Below, one piece after another: positions 19,869 through 28,062 of a stretch of DNA of 64,000 nt. The first letter of the stretch is position 1. Each line of letters starts with the position of its first letter. Both the position numbers and the translations under genes were made by a program. The notes beneath the pieces are model-generated. The model saw only the letters and a list, made by a program, of their open reading frames with translations. It was not told the origin of the DNA and ran no database searches. The stretch is from an uncultured Clostridia bacterium (GTDB taxonomy: Bacteria; Bacillota; Clostridia; TANB77; CAG-508): contig CAOSLI010000001.1 in NCBI GenBank assembly GCA_948524275.1, positions 434,001 to 498,000 on the forward strand. The letters are read 5' to 3'.

Positions 19869-21179
19869 TTACATTTGAGAATTAGGATTACCCCATGGCG
19901 TTCCATGTACATGCTCTAGAGCATCATCTTCAGCTTCTTCTTGTTCTGGTTCATTAGTATCAGGAATTTTTTCTTTAATAATTTCTTCTACATTTTCCCT
20001 AACAATATCTTCATCGGATTTATTAGTGTTACTAGGGTCGTCCAAATCTTCCTTAACTTCTTGCTCTAATATTTCAGGTTTTATTCCATATACTGTAGAG
20101 TAGGTTTCGATAAGTTCATTTACATCATTTTTTTCATCAATAGTAGATGTTCTAACAACATCACCATCATCTGTCCTTATATTCATAGAATCCGCTTCAC
20201 CTGTAATATCTTTATTAGTTCTAGTATCCATAATCTTTTCTTGCAGAACTCTATGTTCTGAATAAATTCTTGCAGGTATATTTTCACCAATCATTTTATC
20301 AGCTGTAATAGCTCCTCTTGCATAAAATGCAGTCATCTGACTTGTATTATCATTACATAAACCAATAACTTGGTCTCTATCAACATCACTTGGTGATTTT
20401 ATTCTAAATGCTGCAACAACGCTAGCTTCTTTAGTAGTACCATTTTGTTGCATTAAACTCATAGTATTTACATCATTTAGAAGTTGAAATCTGCTTTCAT
20501 CAATCTTTTCTGCTAAACCATCTTTAGTAATACCTAAAACAATAGGAGAGCCTGATCTCGTTTTAATAATTTGATATTTAGCATAATCCATACCAGTAAC
20601 ATCGTTCATGCGATAGTAAGTACTAACCTTTTGACTACCATCTATCATATCAGATTTGATACCCTTAATTTCGTTGGGGTCTAACTTAATTTGATTATCA
20701 GAATCAATTACTGCAGCATAAGATAATTCTTCTTTTGAAATACCAAGGTCGTTACATGTTTGTGTAATTTCTTTTTCAAGCTTAACATTCTTTATTTCAG
20801 ACAGAGAAATCCTATCAGGATTTTCATCAAGAGTTAGAAGTTCTGCTCTTTGAGCTTCCATCTCGCTAACATCATAGTTCATTAGTTTCATAATATCTAT
20901 TGGAGGGTCAATTCTTTCTAAATCTTTTGAAAAATGCATTGTAGTTAATTTACCTTGTTTATTTTGCATTATTATAGTATAAACAATATTTCCATCTTTA
21001 TTTCTATTAAATGTAAGGTCAACAATTTCTTTTTCACCCCAAACAAAGTCATCGCGATATTCGTCATATAACTTACGAGATAATTGTTCATAAACGCCAC
21101 TTAGCTGTTCTAATTGTTTAGATGTATTTAAGTCTTCAAATTTTAATGTATCAATCGAATCTTTTTGATTTTCGTCCAT
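19869..21179 (-). CDS. Unknown soluble protein, 436 residues
   Basis: Not recognised. Acidic, without membrane segments or signal peptide. The C-terminal 100 residues are very acidic and low complexity (EQEVKEDLDDPSNTNK..., EPEQEEAEDDALEHVHG). The central part has SGSPIVLGITKDGLAEKI and repeated D-D motifs. ATG 21179 is chosen because AAAGGA lies 12 bases upstream and a 5' leader with a hairpin precedes it; an in-frame ATG at 21248 has no RBS and sits only about 8 bases after the predicted transcript start. It is transcribed alone, divergently from the repeat-protein operon. Confidence 0.6.
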   Translation of the reverse strand: MDENQKDSIDTLKFEDLNTSKQLEQLSGVYEQLSRKLYDEYRDDFVWGEKEIVDLTFNRNKDGNIVYTIIMQNKQGKLTTMHFSKDLERIDPPIDIMKLMNYDVSEMEAQRAELLTLDENPDRISLSEIKNVKLEKEITQTCNDLGISKEELSYAAVIDSDNQIKLDPNEIKGIKSDMIDGSQKVSTYYRMNDVTGMDYAKYQIIKTRSGSPIVLGITKDGLAEKIDESRFQLLNDVNTMSLMQQNGTTKEASVVAAFRIKSPSDVDRDQVIGLCNDNTSQMTAFYARGAITADKMIGENIPARIYSEHRVLQEKIMDTRTNKDITGEADSMNIRTDDGDVVRTSTIDEKNDVNELIETYSTVYGIKPEILEQEVKEDLDDPSNTNKSDEDIVRENVEEIIKEKIPDTNEPEQEEAEDDALEHVHGTPWGNPNSQM

Positions 21180-21262
21180 AGTTAAAATATTTCCTTTCTT
21201 TGAAGGAACAAACCTTAAAATCATATAAACATTTAAGGTTTTCTTCATATAATCATATTTTT

Positions 21263-21291
21263 ATTATACTATAATAGATAAATTTAGTAAA
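21263..21291 (-). promoter_or_regulatory. Promoter of the unknown minus-strand gene
   Basis: Read on the minus strand: TTTACT (21286-21291), 17-base spacer, TATAAT (21263-21268). Transcript start near 21256. The leader contains an inverted repeat (AAACCTTAAA with TTTTAAGGTTT, about 21213-21244) upstream of the chosen start. Confidence 0.65.
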
Positions 21292-21320
21292 TAGAAATTA
21301 ATAAACATTGTTATAAAATA

Positions 21321-21349
21321 TTGAAAAAATAAGCAGAAAATGATAAAAT
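21321..21349 (+). promoter_or_regulatory. Promoter of the repeat/sigma-like operon
   Basis: TTGAAA (21321-21326), 17-base spacer, TAAAAT (21344-21349), 55 bases before ATG 21404. It is divergent from the promoter at 21263-21291. Confidence 0.65.
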
Positions 21350-21403
21350 ATTTATGTAACCTAAAAGATATATGCTAAAATAATAGAAAAAGGAAAGTAA
21401 GAT

Positions 21404-21688
21404 ATGGATTATTTAAAAAAGTATGGAGTAAGTGATGAAAATATTCAAAATCTAAAAGCTATATATAATGATGGCATAATTCAGTTTATAGATGAGAATG
21501 AAATAAATATAGAAGAAAATATTGAGTATCTTTTTTTAGAAGATATCAAATGTATCTATTGGCTAATGATGAACAATATAAAAATTTTTTTAGAACCAAG
21601 GACTAATCTAGAAAAAGAAATTAGAAGTTTAAGAGGTAAAGGACTAAGTACAAAAGAAATACAAATGAAATTATTACAGGAAAATTAA
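21404..21688 (+). CDS. Small helical protein, 94 residues, partner of the repeat/sigma-like gene
   Basis: Unrecognised by name. An all-helical protein that begins like one unit of the repeats in the next gene (YGVSDENIQNLKAIYNDGII followed by FIDENEINIEENIEYL), that is, a Gly-hydrophobic-Ser turn and two helices. The tail EIRSLRGKGLSTKEIQMKLL resembles a helix-turn-helix. It is 16 bases upstream of that gene and behind the same promoter, so the two are very likely made together and may act together. Confidence 0.6.
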   Translation: MDYLKKYGVSDENIQNLKAIYNDGIIQFIDENEINIEENIEYLFLEDIKCIYWLMMNNIKIFLEPRTNLEKEIRSLRGKGLSTKEIQMKLLQEN

Positions 21689-21704
21689 AAATAGGAAATG
21701 TATT

Positions 21705-24194
21705 ATGATTAGTAAAAAAGAATTAGCTGATTGCCTGGAAAGAGCTGGATTTAGTGATGAAGAAACAAACCGAATATTATGTAAAAAGATAGGTTATTTA
21801 TTAAATCGTGGAAAAGTGTGTAAAATAAATGACATTTTATCCGTGTTAAATAAAAATAAAATAAGTCATAGTGCAATAGAAAATTGTTTTTTAATCTTAA
21901 CTAAAGGTGAAGTCAATAGAATAGAAAAAATATTTATAATATTAAGGAAAAATAATATAAGGCAGTCAGCAATTGAAAAATGCCTAACAGTTTTAACTTC
22001 AACTAAAATAGATCAAATAGAAGAAATATTAAAGATATTAAATAATAATGGAATAAGACATGAAGCTATAGAAAAATGCCTATCGATACTAGTAGAGGGA
22101 AATGCATGTGAAATAAATAAAATTCTTATATTACTAAAGTCTTATAACATTAGCAATGACTCTATAGAAAAATGCTTAACTTTATTGGCAAAAATGAAAT
22201 CAAAAGACATAGAGACAAGGTTTAAAGCGTTAAGAAGTAATGGAATAAGCAAAAAAGCAATAGAAAATTGCCTTTCAGTGTTACTATCAAAAAAGGATAC
22301 TTCAGATATAGAAAAAACACTAAAAATTTTAAATGAAAATGGTATAGGTCACGATGCAATAGAAAACTGTTTGACAGTATTAGCAAATTGCAAATCAGTT
22401 GAAATTGGAAATATGTTAAATGTATTAAGGACAAATGGAGTAAGTATTAGAATAATTGAAAAATGTTTAACTGTATTTGTAAAAGGAAATCCAGATAAGA
22501 TAGGAAGTACTATAAAAGTATTAAAGGAAAATGGAATAAGTAATAAAACAATAGAAAATTGCCCTTCAGTATTAGTCCAAGGAAATCCAAATGAGATAGA
22601 AAAAATATTAAAAGTATTAAGGAAAAATGATATATCAATTAGGTCAATAGAAAATTGCTTAACCATATTATCAAAAGGAAAAGCAGATGAAATAGAACAA
22701 ATATTTAAAGTATTAAGTGCAAATAATATTAGCCATGAATCAATAGAAAATTGCCTTACAGTACTTGCGAGAGGAAAAGCTAATGATATAGAAAGAATAT
22801 TAAAAGTATTGAATTTAAATAACATAAGTAATAAAACAGTAGAAAATTGCTTAACTGTATTGGCTCAAGGAAACGCAGATGAAATAGAAAAAATATTTAA
22901 AATATTAAATGCAAATAAAATAAGTCATGGAACAGTTGAAAACTGCTTATTAGTATTATCGAGAGGTAAAGCATATGAAATAGAACGAATATTTAAAGTG
23001 CTAAATAAAAATAAAATTAGTAACAAAGCAATAGAAAAATGTCTACTAGTATTAGCTGCTGGAAAGGCAAATGAAATAGAAAGAATTTTTAAGGTATTAA
23101 ATCAAAACAGTATAAGTCATAAAGCTATAGAAAATTGTTTAACAATATTAGCAACTGGTAGAGCAGATAGAATTGAGAAAGTATTTGAGATTTTAAATGA
23201 CAATAGTATAAGTCGCAGCGTAATAGAAAAGAGCTTATCAGTATTAGCAAAAATTAAGCCTGATGAATTAAAAAATATTATAGATACATTAAAAGGATTT
23301 GGAATTGAAACACAAAGTATTGAACGAGAATTAACAGGAATTATATCTAGTTATACAAGTGTAAAGGAAATAAATGATGTATTTAATGGAGTAAGAAATG
23401 TAAGTGATAATAAAGTTTACTTTAAGAATCTAAGAAAATACATGAGATTAAAAAATATGTATGGTAGATTCTACACTAGAACTGAAATAGAAGAATTTTG
23501 CAAACAAAAGAATATTACAATAGAGGAATTTATTGAAAAAATACTTGTATATCCATTTGGAAAGGATTTTACAGAAATATTTACAGAAAAAATAAAAAAT
23601 GGAGAAAGTATTTATGTGGGTGGTTCGACTCCGATGGATAGAAATTATCTTGAAGAACATGCAAAAGAATTACTGAATTTAGCCAAATCAATTGCATATA
23701 AAATGAAAAAGAATACAGGCTATAATGATGTAGAAGAATTAGAAGGTCAATCTATTCAAATAATTATGGATAAATGCGGAAACATAGTATATAATTTGCA
23801 TGATAATCCCAAAGTTCTAAGATCAGTTATAATTAATAAAGTAACAAGATATTTATATGCATCTATAATGCCAACATTAGGAAAAACAACCTCATTAACT
23901 GTAGAAGATGAAAAAAAAGGATCTATTCAAAGAGAGATAAAATATGAAGATAAATATCATGAACAATTAAAAGATAGTGTTGACTTAAAACCAGCAGAAT
24001 TTGATGACGAAGAACAAGAAGTAATGGACTATATGATTAAGCTGGTAGAAAACGGAGAAACCAAGAATATATATGGTAAGATTGCTAAAATTATGTCTGT
24101 AGATGAAGAAGTTGTTGTTAATATAATACAAAATATAAGACGAAAAATGATTGAGAAAAATATGGTAAGAAAATTAGATAAACGGCGGATTTGA
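21705..24194 (+). CDS. mTERF-like 32-residue repeat array fused to a sigma-70-like C-terminal domain
   Basis: An 829-residue protein. Residues 53-533 are 15 tandem repeats of 32 residues (one of 33), consensus I-S-x-x-x-I-E-x-C-L-T-V-L-A-x-G-x-x-x-E-I-E-x-I-x-K-V-L-x-x-N-x, with degenerate units at each end (residues 15-52 and 534-565). Spacing, the G-I-S turn and the C-P/L-x-V/L core resemble mTERF helical repeats, which bind nucleic acid. Residues 3-5 of each unit vary most. Residues about 650-715 (LLNLAKSIAYKM...DVEELEGQSIQIIM) resemble sigma region 2, and about 770-820 a region 4 helix-turn-helix. In frame it ends K-R-R-I at TGA 24194 after two CGG codons; skipping a C would end it as G-G-F-E-F-T-N at 24207. 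Role unknown: possibly a transcription factor. Confidence 0.75.
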   Translation: MISKKELADCLERAGFSDEETNRILCKKIGYLLNRGKVCKINDILSVLNKNKISHSAIENCFLILTKGEVNRIEKIFIILRKNNIRQSAIEKCLTVLTSTKIDQIEEILKILNNNGIRHEAIEKCLSILVEGNACEINKILILLKSYNISNDSIEKCLTLLAKMKSKDIETRFKALRSNGISKKAIENCLSVLLSKKDTSDIEKTLKILNENGIGHDAIENCLTVLANCKSVEIGNMLNVLRTNGVSIRIIEKCLTVFVKGNPDKIGSTIKVLKENGISNKTIENCPSVLVQGNPNEIEKILKVLRKNDISIRSIENCLTILSKGKADEIEQIFKVLSANNISHESIENCLTVLARGKANDIERILKVLNLNNISNKTVENCLTVLAQGNADEIEKIFKILNANKISHGTVENCLLVLSRGKAYEIERIFKVLNKNKISNKAIEKCLLVLAAGKANEIERIFKVLNQNSISHKAIENCLTILATGRADRIEKVFEILNDNSISRSVIEKSLSVLAKIKPDELKNIIDTLKGFGIETQSIERELTGIISSYTSVKEINDVFNGVRNVSDNKVYFKNLRKYMRLKNMYGRFYTRTEIEEFCKQKNITIEEFIEKILVYPFGKDFTEIFTEKIKNGESIYVGGSTPMDRNYLEEHAKELLNLAKSIAYKMKKNTGYNDVEELEGQSIQIIMDKCGNIVYNLHDNPKVLRSVIINKVTRYLYASIMPTLGKTTSLTVEDEKKGSIQREIKYEDKYHEQLKDSVDLKPAEFDDEEQEVMDYMIKLVENGETKNIYGKIAKIMSVDEEVVVNIIQNIRRKMIEKNMVRKLDKRRI

Positions 24195-24269
24195 ATTTAC
24201 CAATTAAAATTTAAGTATTATATGTTTATGACTAAATTGCATTATAACATACAAGATTATTATTTAATA

Positions 24270-24298
24270 TTGACATTATAAAACATATGTTTTATAAT
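24270..24298 (+). promoter_or_regulatory. uvrA promoter with LexA-like box in the spacer
   Basis: TTGACA (24270-24275), 17-base spacer, TATAAT (24293-24298). The spacer holds the palindrome AAACATATGTTT (24281-24292), fitting the Gram-positive LexA/DinR core AAC-N4-GTT. A repressor there would block RNA polymerase, making uvrA damage-inducible. Confidence 0.7.
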
Positions 24299-24339
24299 AG
24301 AAACATGCTAAAAATATGTTTAACAAATATGGGGGGAAA

Positions 24340-27165
24340 ATGGATAATATAATTATAAAAGGTGCCAAAGAGCACAACTTAAAAAATATAGATGTCACAA
24401 TACCAAAAGACAAGTTAGTTGTAATAACAGGACTTTCAGGCTCTGGTAAGTCGTCACTAGCATTTGACACTTTATATGCAGAAGGACAAAGAAGATATGT
24501 AGAAAGTCTTTCATCATATGCAAGGCAGTTTTTGGGAATAATGGATAAGCCAAGCGTTGAGTCAATAGATGGACTATCTCCAGCAATATCAATTGACCAA
24601 AAAACTACATCTAAAAATCCTCGTTCAACAGTTGGTACAGTCACTGAGATATATGACTATATTCGTTTGCTTTATGCAAGGATAGGTGTGCCATATTGTC
24701 CTAAATGTGGCAAGAAGATTGAAAAGCAAACTATTGATCAAATAGTAGATGATATATTAATCATACCAGAAGGCACTAAGCTTCAGATTTTAGCGCCTGT
24801 TATTCGTGGTAAAAAGGGTGAATATAAAAAATTATTAGAAGACTTTAGTAAAGAGGGATTTGTAAGAGCTAGAATTGATAGAGAGATGATAGAACTTACA
24901 GACGATATAGATATCGATAGAAAAAAGAAACATACAATAGACATCATAATTGATAGATTAGTTATCAAGGATGACATTAGAGCTAGGCTAACAGAATCTA
25001 TTGAAACAGCTATGAAATATGCTGAAAACTTAGTTAGAATAGACGTAGTAGGAGAGAATGAGAGATTATATAGTAGTAATTATGCATGTCCTGACTGCGG
25101 TATTAGCTTTGAAGAACTTTCTCCAAGAATGTTCTCATTTAATAATCCAATGGGAGCCTGCCCAGAATGTACTGGTATTGGTTACTTAATGAAAATGGAT
25201 GAGGATTTAATTATTCCAGATAAAAATTTGACTTTATATAATGGTGTTAAAGCATTTGGTTCAAGTACTATGAAAAAAGGCGAAACAATGGCTAAGATGT
25301 ACTTTGAGGCTATTGGAAAACATTATGGAATTGATATAAATAAACCAATTAAAGATCTTCCAAGATGGTTTATGGAAAAGATTTTATATGGTACAGGAGA
25401 TGAGCTTATTGATTTTGAATACACATCAAGTTTTGGCACTAGAAAAATGAGGTCAAGTTTTGAAGGTGTTTTACCTACACTTGAAAGAAGACATAGAGAA
25501 ACAAAATCACAAGGTATGCTTCAATTTTATGAAATGTATATGAGTGAATCAGAATGCACAGCTTGTCATGGAGCAAGGTTAAAACCTGAGGTATTATCTG
25601 TAAGAGTTGGCGATAAGAATATTAATGAGCTTACAGATATGTCTATCATTCATATTAAAGAATATATTAATCAGTTAAAATTAAGCGAAAAAGACTCAAT
25701 GATAGCAGATCAAATATTAAAAGAACTAAATAAAAGATTGCAATTCTTAATTGATGTTGGACTTGACTATCTTACACTTTCAAGAAGTGCTGCAACATTA
25801 TCTGGTGGTGAGTCACAAAGAATAAGGCTTGCAACACAAATAGGGTCTGGCTTAACAGGTGTCATGTATATACTAGATGAACCAAGTATAGGACTTCATC
25901 AAAGAGATAATGACAGACTAATAGCTACATTAAAGAAGCTAAGGGATTTAGGGAACTCAGTTATTGTTGTTGAACATGATACAGATACAATGTATGCGGC
26001 AGATCAGGTAATAGATATTGGACCAGGACCTGGCGTACATGGTGGTTATGTTATGGCACAAGGTACAGCAGAAGAAATTAGCAAGATTGATAAGTCAATT
26101 ACTGGACAATATTTAAGTGGAAGAAAACAAATTACAGTTCCAAAGCATAGAAGAAAGCTTACAGGAAAATATATAGAAATTGCAAAAGCATCTGAGCACA
26201 ATCTAAAAGATATTAGTGTTAAGATACCATTAGGACAATTTGTATGTGTAACTGGTGTATCAGGTTCTGGAAAGAGTACATTGGTAAATGAAGTACTTTA
26301 CAAGAATATTAATAAAGTTTTAAATAAATCGAACGAAAAAACAGGCAAATGTAAAGAAATAAAAGGACTAGAACACATTGATAAAGTAATTAATATTGAT
26401 CAGTCTCCAATTGGTAGAACACCAAGGTCAAATCCTGCAACTTACACAGGTGTATTTGACTTTATTAGAGACATTTTCGCAGGAACCAATGAAGCTAAAA
26501 TGCGTGGATATGAAAAAGGCAGATTTAGTTTTAATGTTGAAGGTGGAAGATGTGAAGCTTGTCATGGAGATGGAATTATCAAAATTGAAATGAACTTTTT
26601 ATCAGATGTATATGTTCCATGCGAAGTTTGTAAAGGAAAGAGATATAATAGAGAAACATTAGAAGTTAAATATAAAGGTAAATCTATTTCAGATGTACTA
26701 GATATGACAGTTGAAGAAGCCCTAGAATTCTTTGAAAATGTTCCTAGAATCAAACAAAAAATTCAAACATTAAACGATGTAGGTCTGGGCTATATAAAGC
26801 TAGGACAACCATCAACGACACTATCAGGTGGGGAAGCACAGCGTATAAAACTAGCAACAGAGCTTTCTAAGAGACCAACTGGAAAAACATTATATATACT
26901 AGATGAACCGACCACAGGGCTTCATATAGATGATGTTCATAGATTAGTAGATATACTTCAAAGACTAGCAGACAATGGAAATACAATACTTGTCATAGAA
27001 CATAATTTAGATTTAATTAAGACTTGTGATTACATTATAGACCTAGGACCAGAAGGTGGAGACAAGGGAGGAGAAATAATAGCTGTTGGAACACCAGAAA
27101 AGATATGTCAAAATGATAGAAGTTATACAGGTAAATTTTTAAAGCCTTATATTGAAAAAAGATAA
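24340..27165 (+). CDS. uvrA: UvrABC system protein A (DNA damage-sensing ATPase)
   Basis: A 941-residue UvrA. First ABC domain with Walker [13 protein letters not shown] near residue 32, zinc site CPKCGKK...CPDCG region, signature [19 protein letters not shown]; second ABC domain with Walker [11 protein letters not shown], zinc finger C-E-A-C-H-G...C-E-V-C-K-G and signature [12 protein letters not shown] with [10 protein letters not shown]. The dimer scans DNA for bulky lesions and loads UvrB. ATG 24340 follows GGGGGG; an upstream in-frame ATG at 24316 overlaps the RBS and is rejected. Single-gene unit with promoter and terminator. Confidence 0.98.
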   Translation: MDNIIIKGAKEHNLKNIDVTIPKDKLVVITGLSGSGKSSLAFDTLYAEGQRRYVESLSSYARQFLGIMDKPSVESIDGLSPAISIDQKTTSKNPRSTVGTVTEIYDYIRLLYARIGVPYCPKCGKKIEKQTIDQIVDDILIIPEGTKLQILAPVIRGKKGEYKKLLEDFSKEGFVRARIDREMIELTDDIDIDRKKKHTIDIIIDRLVIKDDIRARLTESIETAMKYAENLVRIDVVGENERLYSSNYACPDCGISFEELSPRMFSFNNPMGACPECTGIGYLMKMDEDLIIPDKNLTLYNGVKAFGSSTMKKGETMAKMYFEAIGKHYGIDINKPIKDLPRWFMEKILYGTGDELIDFEYTSSFGTRKMRSSFEGVLPTLERRHRETKSQGMLQFYEMYMSESECTACHGARLKPEVLSVRVGDKNINELTDMSIIHIKEYINQLKLSEKDSMIADQILKELNKRLQFLIDVGLDYLTLSRSAATLSGGESQRIRLATQIGSGLTGVMYILDEPSIGLHQRDNDRLIATLKKLRDLGNSVIVVEHDTDTMYAADQVIDIGPGPGVHGGYVMAQGTAEEISKIDKSITGQYLSGRKQITVPKHRRKLTGKYIEIAKASEHNLKDISVKIPLGQFVCVTGVSGSGKSTLVNEVLYKNINKVLNKSNEKTGKCKEIKGLEHIDKVINIDQSPIGRTPRSNPATYTGVFDFIRDIFAGTNEAKMRGYEKGRFSFNVEGGRCEACHGDGIIKIEMNFLSDVYVPCEVCKGKRYNRETLEVKYKGKSISDVLDMTVEEALEFFENVPRIKQKIQTLNDVGLGYIKLGQPSTTLSGGEAQRIKLATELSKRPTGKTLYILDEPTTGLHIDDVHRLVDILQRLADNGNTILVIEHNLDLIKTCDYIIDLGPEGGDKGGEIIAVGTPEKICQNDRSYTGKFLKPYIEKR

Positions 27166-27170
27166 TATAA

Positions 27171-27220
27171 AAAAGAGTAGCTTATATGAACTAAAATAAT
27201 CCATTTAAGTTACTCTTTTT
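27171..27220. terminator. Terminator after uvrA, also usable by the minus-strand small gene
   Basis: AAAAGAGTA-g-CTT (27171-27183) pairs with AAG-TTACTCTTTTT (27207-27220), with flanking A and T runs in both directions. Confidence 0.75.
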
Positions 27221-27236
27221 ACTTAAGTTAAAAAAA

Positions 27237-27329
27237 CTATCTGTTATTATTTTGTTCTTGATTTTGATTTTGATTATTTTTGTTTTGGTTGTTGTTTTGA
27301 TTGTTTGATTTTTTTGAATCTTTTGACAT
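27237..27329 (-). CDS. Tiny Asn/Gln/Lys-rich protein, candidate small spore protein
   Basis: A 30-residue product beginning MSKDSKKSNNQNNNQ and continuing with N, Q and K to the end. It has a good RBS (GGAGGTG, 8 bases before ATG) and an upstream sequence matching a sigma-G promoter, which is active in the forespore. Composition recalls minor small acid-soluble spore proteins, but the sequence is too simple to place in a family. Gene reality rests on RBS, promoter and downstream terminator rather than on homology. Confidence 0.5.
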   Translation of the reverse strand: MSKDSKKSNNQNNNQNKNNQNQNQEQNNNR

Positions 27330-27357
27330 AATATAGCACCTCCAATCGTAATATTAT

Positions 27358-27386
27358 GATTATGCCCGAGAATTATAAAAATATAC
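27358..27386 (-). promoter_or_regulatory. Sigma-G-like promoter of the tiny Asn/Gln-rich gene
   Basis: On the minus strand GTATA (27382-27386), 17-base spacer, CATAATC (27358-27364), close to the forespore sigma-G consensus (G-N-A-T-R ... C-A-T-N-N-T-A). Start would be near 27351, 22 bases before the ATG. Confidence 0.45.
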
Positions 27387-27421
27387 ACATTAAAAAATTT
27401 TAAACAAAAATTTGATTTTAA

Positions 27422-27549
27422 TTGAAATATAAAAAATAGCGTGATATAATGGCTACACGACTAATTATGGTCGAGAGCACTTTAAACTTGATGAAGTCAG
27501 ACATTAGGTTTAGCCAAAGAAAAGATTTTTTACTTAGGGGGTTTTGATA
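27422..27549 (+). promoter_or_regulatory. Promoter and structured leader of the gene at 27550
   Basis: TTGAAA (27422-27427), 17-base spacer, TATAAT (27445-27450). The roughly 90-base leader can fold: CGAC/GTCG hairpin near 27458-27473, ACTT/AAGT hairpin near 27480-27498, and GGCTA (27451-27455) complementary to TAGCC near 27514, a three-way-junction outline. If transcription starts near 27457, the outer stem would be outside the RNA, so the fold is uncertain. No known riboswitch recognised. Confidence 0.4.
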
Positions 27550-27930
27550 ATGCTAAAATTCAAAAACGGTAGATTACGGATAGGAATGCATGATAAAGAA
27601 GTAAAACGCTATTTTCTTTTTCGTGATGATGATGAATATGCCTTTATTCATATTTATAGAGGCGTAGTCATCGCTGCTGGTTATGAAGGGAACACATCTA
27701 ATCATGATTATTATGTTTGCAAACCTAACTGGGATATGGTAATCGAGATGTTGAGTGTATTTTATAATCAGGATTATGCTCAATTTCAGCAAATTCAAAA
27801 GAGCATAAACAAGAAAACAAAGGAATGGAAATTCCTTAAAGAAAGCGCAAAGAAGTATATCAGTAGCAAAATGAAAGAACTTGATCAAAAAAGCGAATTT
27901 TATCGCAATATGTACGAAGCGCTAAAATAA
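27550..27930 (+). CDS. Unknown protein, 126 residues, accessory gene
   Basis: Not recognised. Soluble, mixed charge; N-terminal half strand-rich (FKNGRLRIGMHDKEVKRYFL, FIHIYRGVVIAAGYEG), C-terminal half a charged helix (KSINKKTKEWKFLKESAKKY). ATG 27550 follows AGGGGG; an upstream TTG at 27544 overlaps nothing useful. Base composition is richer in G+C than neighbours and it contains an in-frame CGG Arg codon (codon 10), which resident genes avoid. Converges with the hybrid protease gene and probably belongs to the same acquired patch. Confidence 0.6.
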   Translation: MLKFKNGRLRIGMHDKEVKRYFLFRDDDEYAFIHIYRGVVIAAGYEGNTSNHDYYVCKPNWDMVIEMLSVFYNQDYAQFQQIQKSINKKTKEWKFLKESAKKYISSKMKELDQKSEFYRNMYEALK

Positions 27931-27942
27931 AATCTGACAGTA

Positions 27943-27971
27943 ATGCACTTAGCTATCTTAGCTAGGTGCAT
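27943..27971 (+). terminator. Hairpin terminator after the 27550 gene
   Basis: ATGCACTTAGCT (27943-27954) pairs with AGCTAGGTGCAT (27960-27971, one wobble); T-rich sequence follows but the run is short. Confidence 0.6.
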
Positions 27972-28062
27972 TTGCATATATAAATATTAATTTAATATTT
28001 AAGATAGAAAAAGGAGAACTTAAAAAGCTCTCCAAAAATGAGACATATAAAATTACTTTGAC

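Noticed and set aside
22222..22825. Minus-strand open frames inside the repeat gene
   Set aside because: They mirror the 96-base repeat of the plus-strand gene and have no RBS; shadow frames.
21861..23303. CRISPR-like array from the 96-base periodicity
   Set aside because: The period is due to a coding repeat with an open frame throughout; there are no constant repeats with unique spacers.
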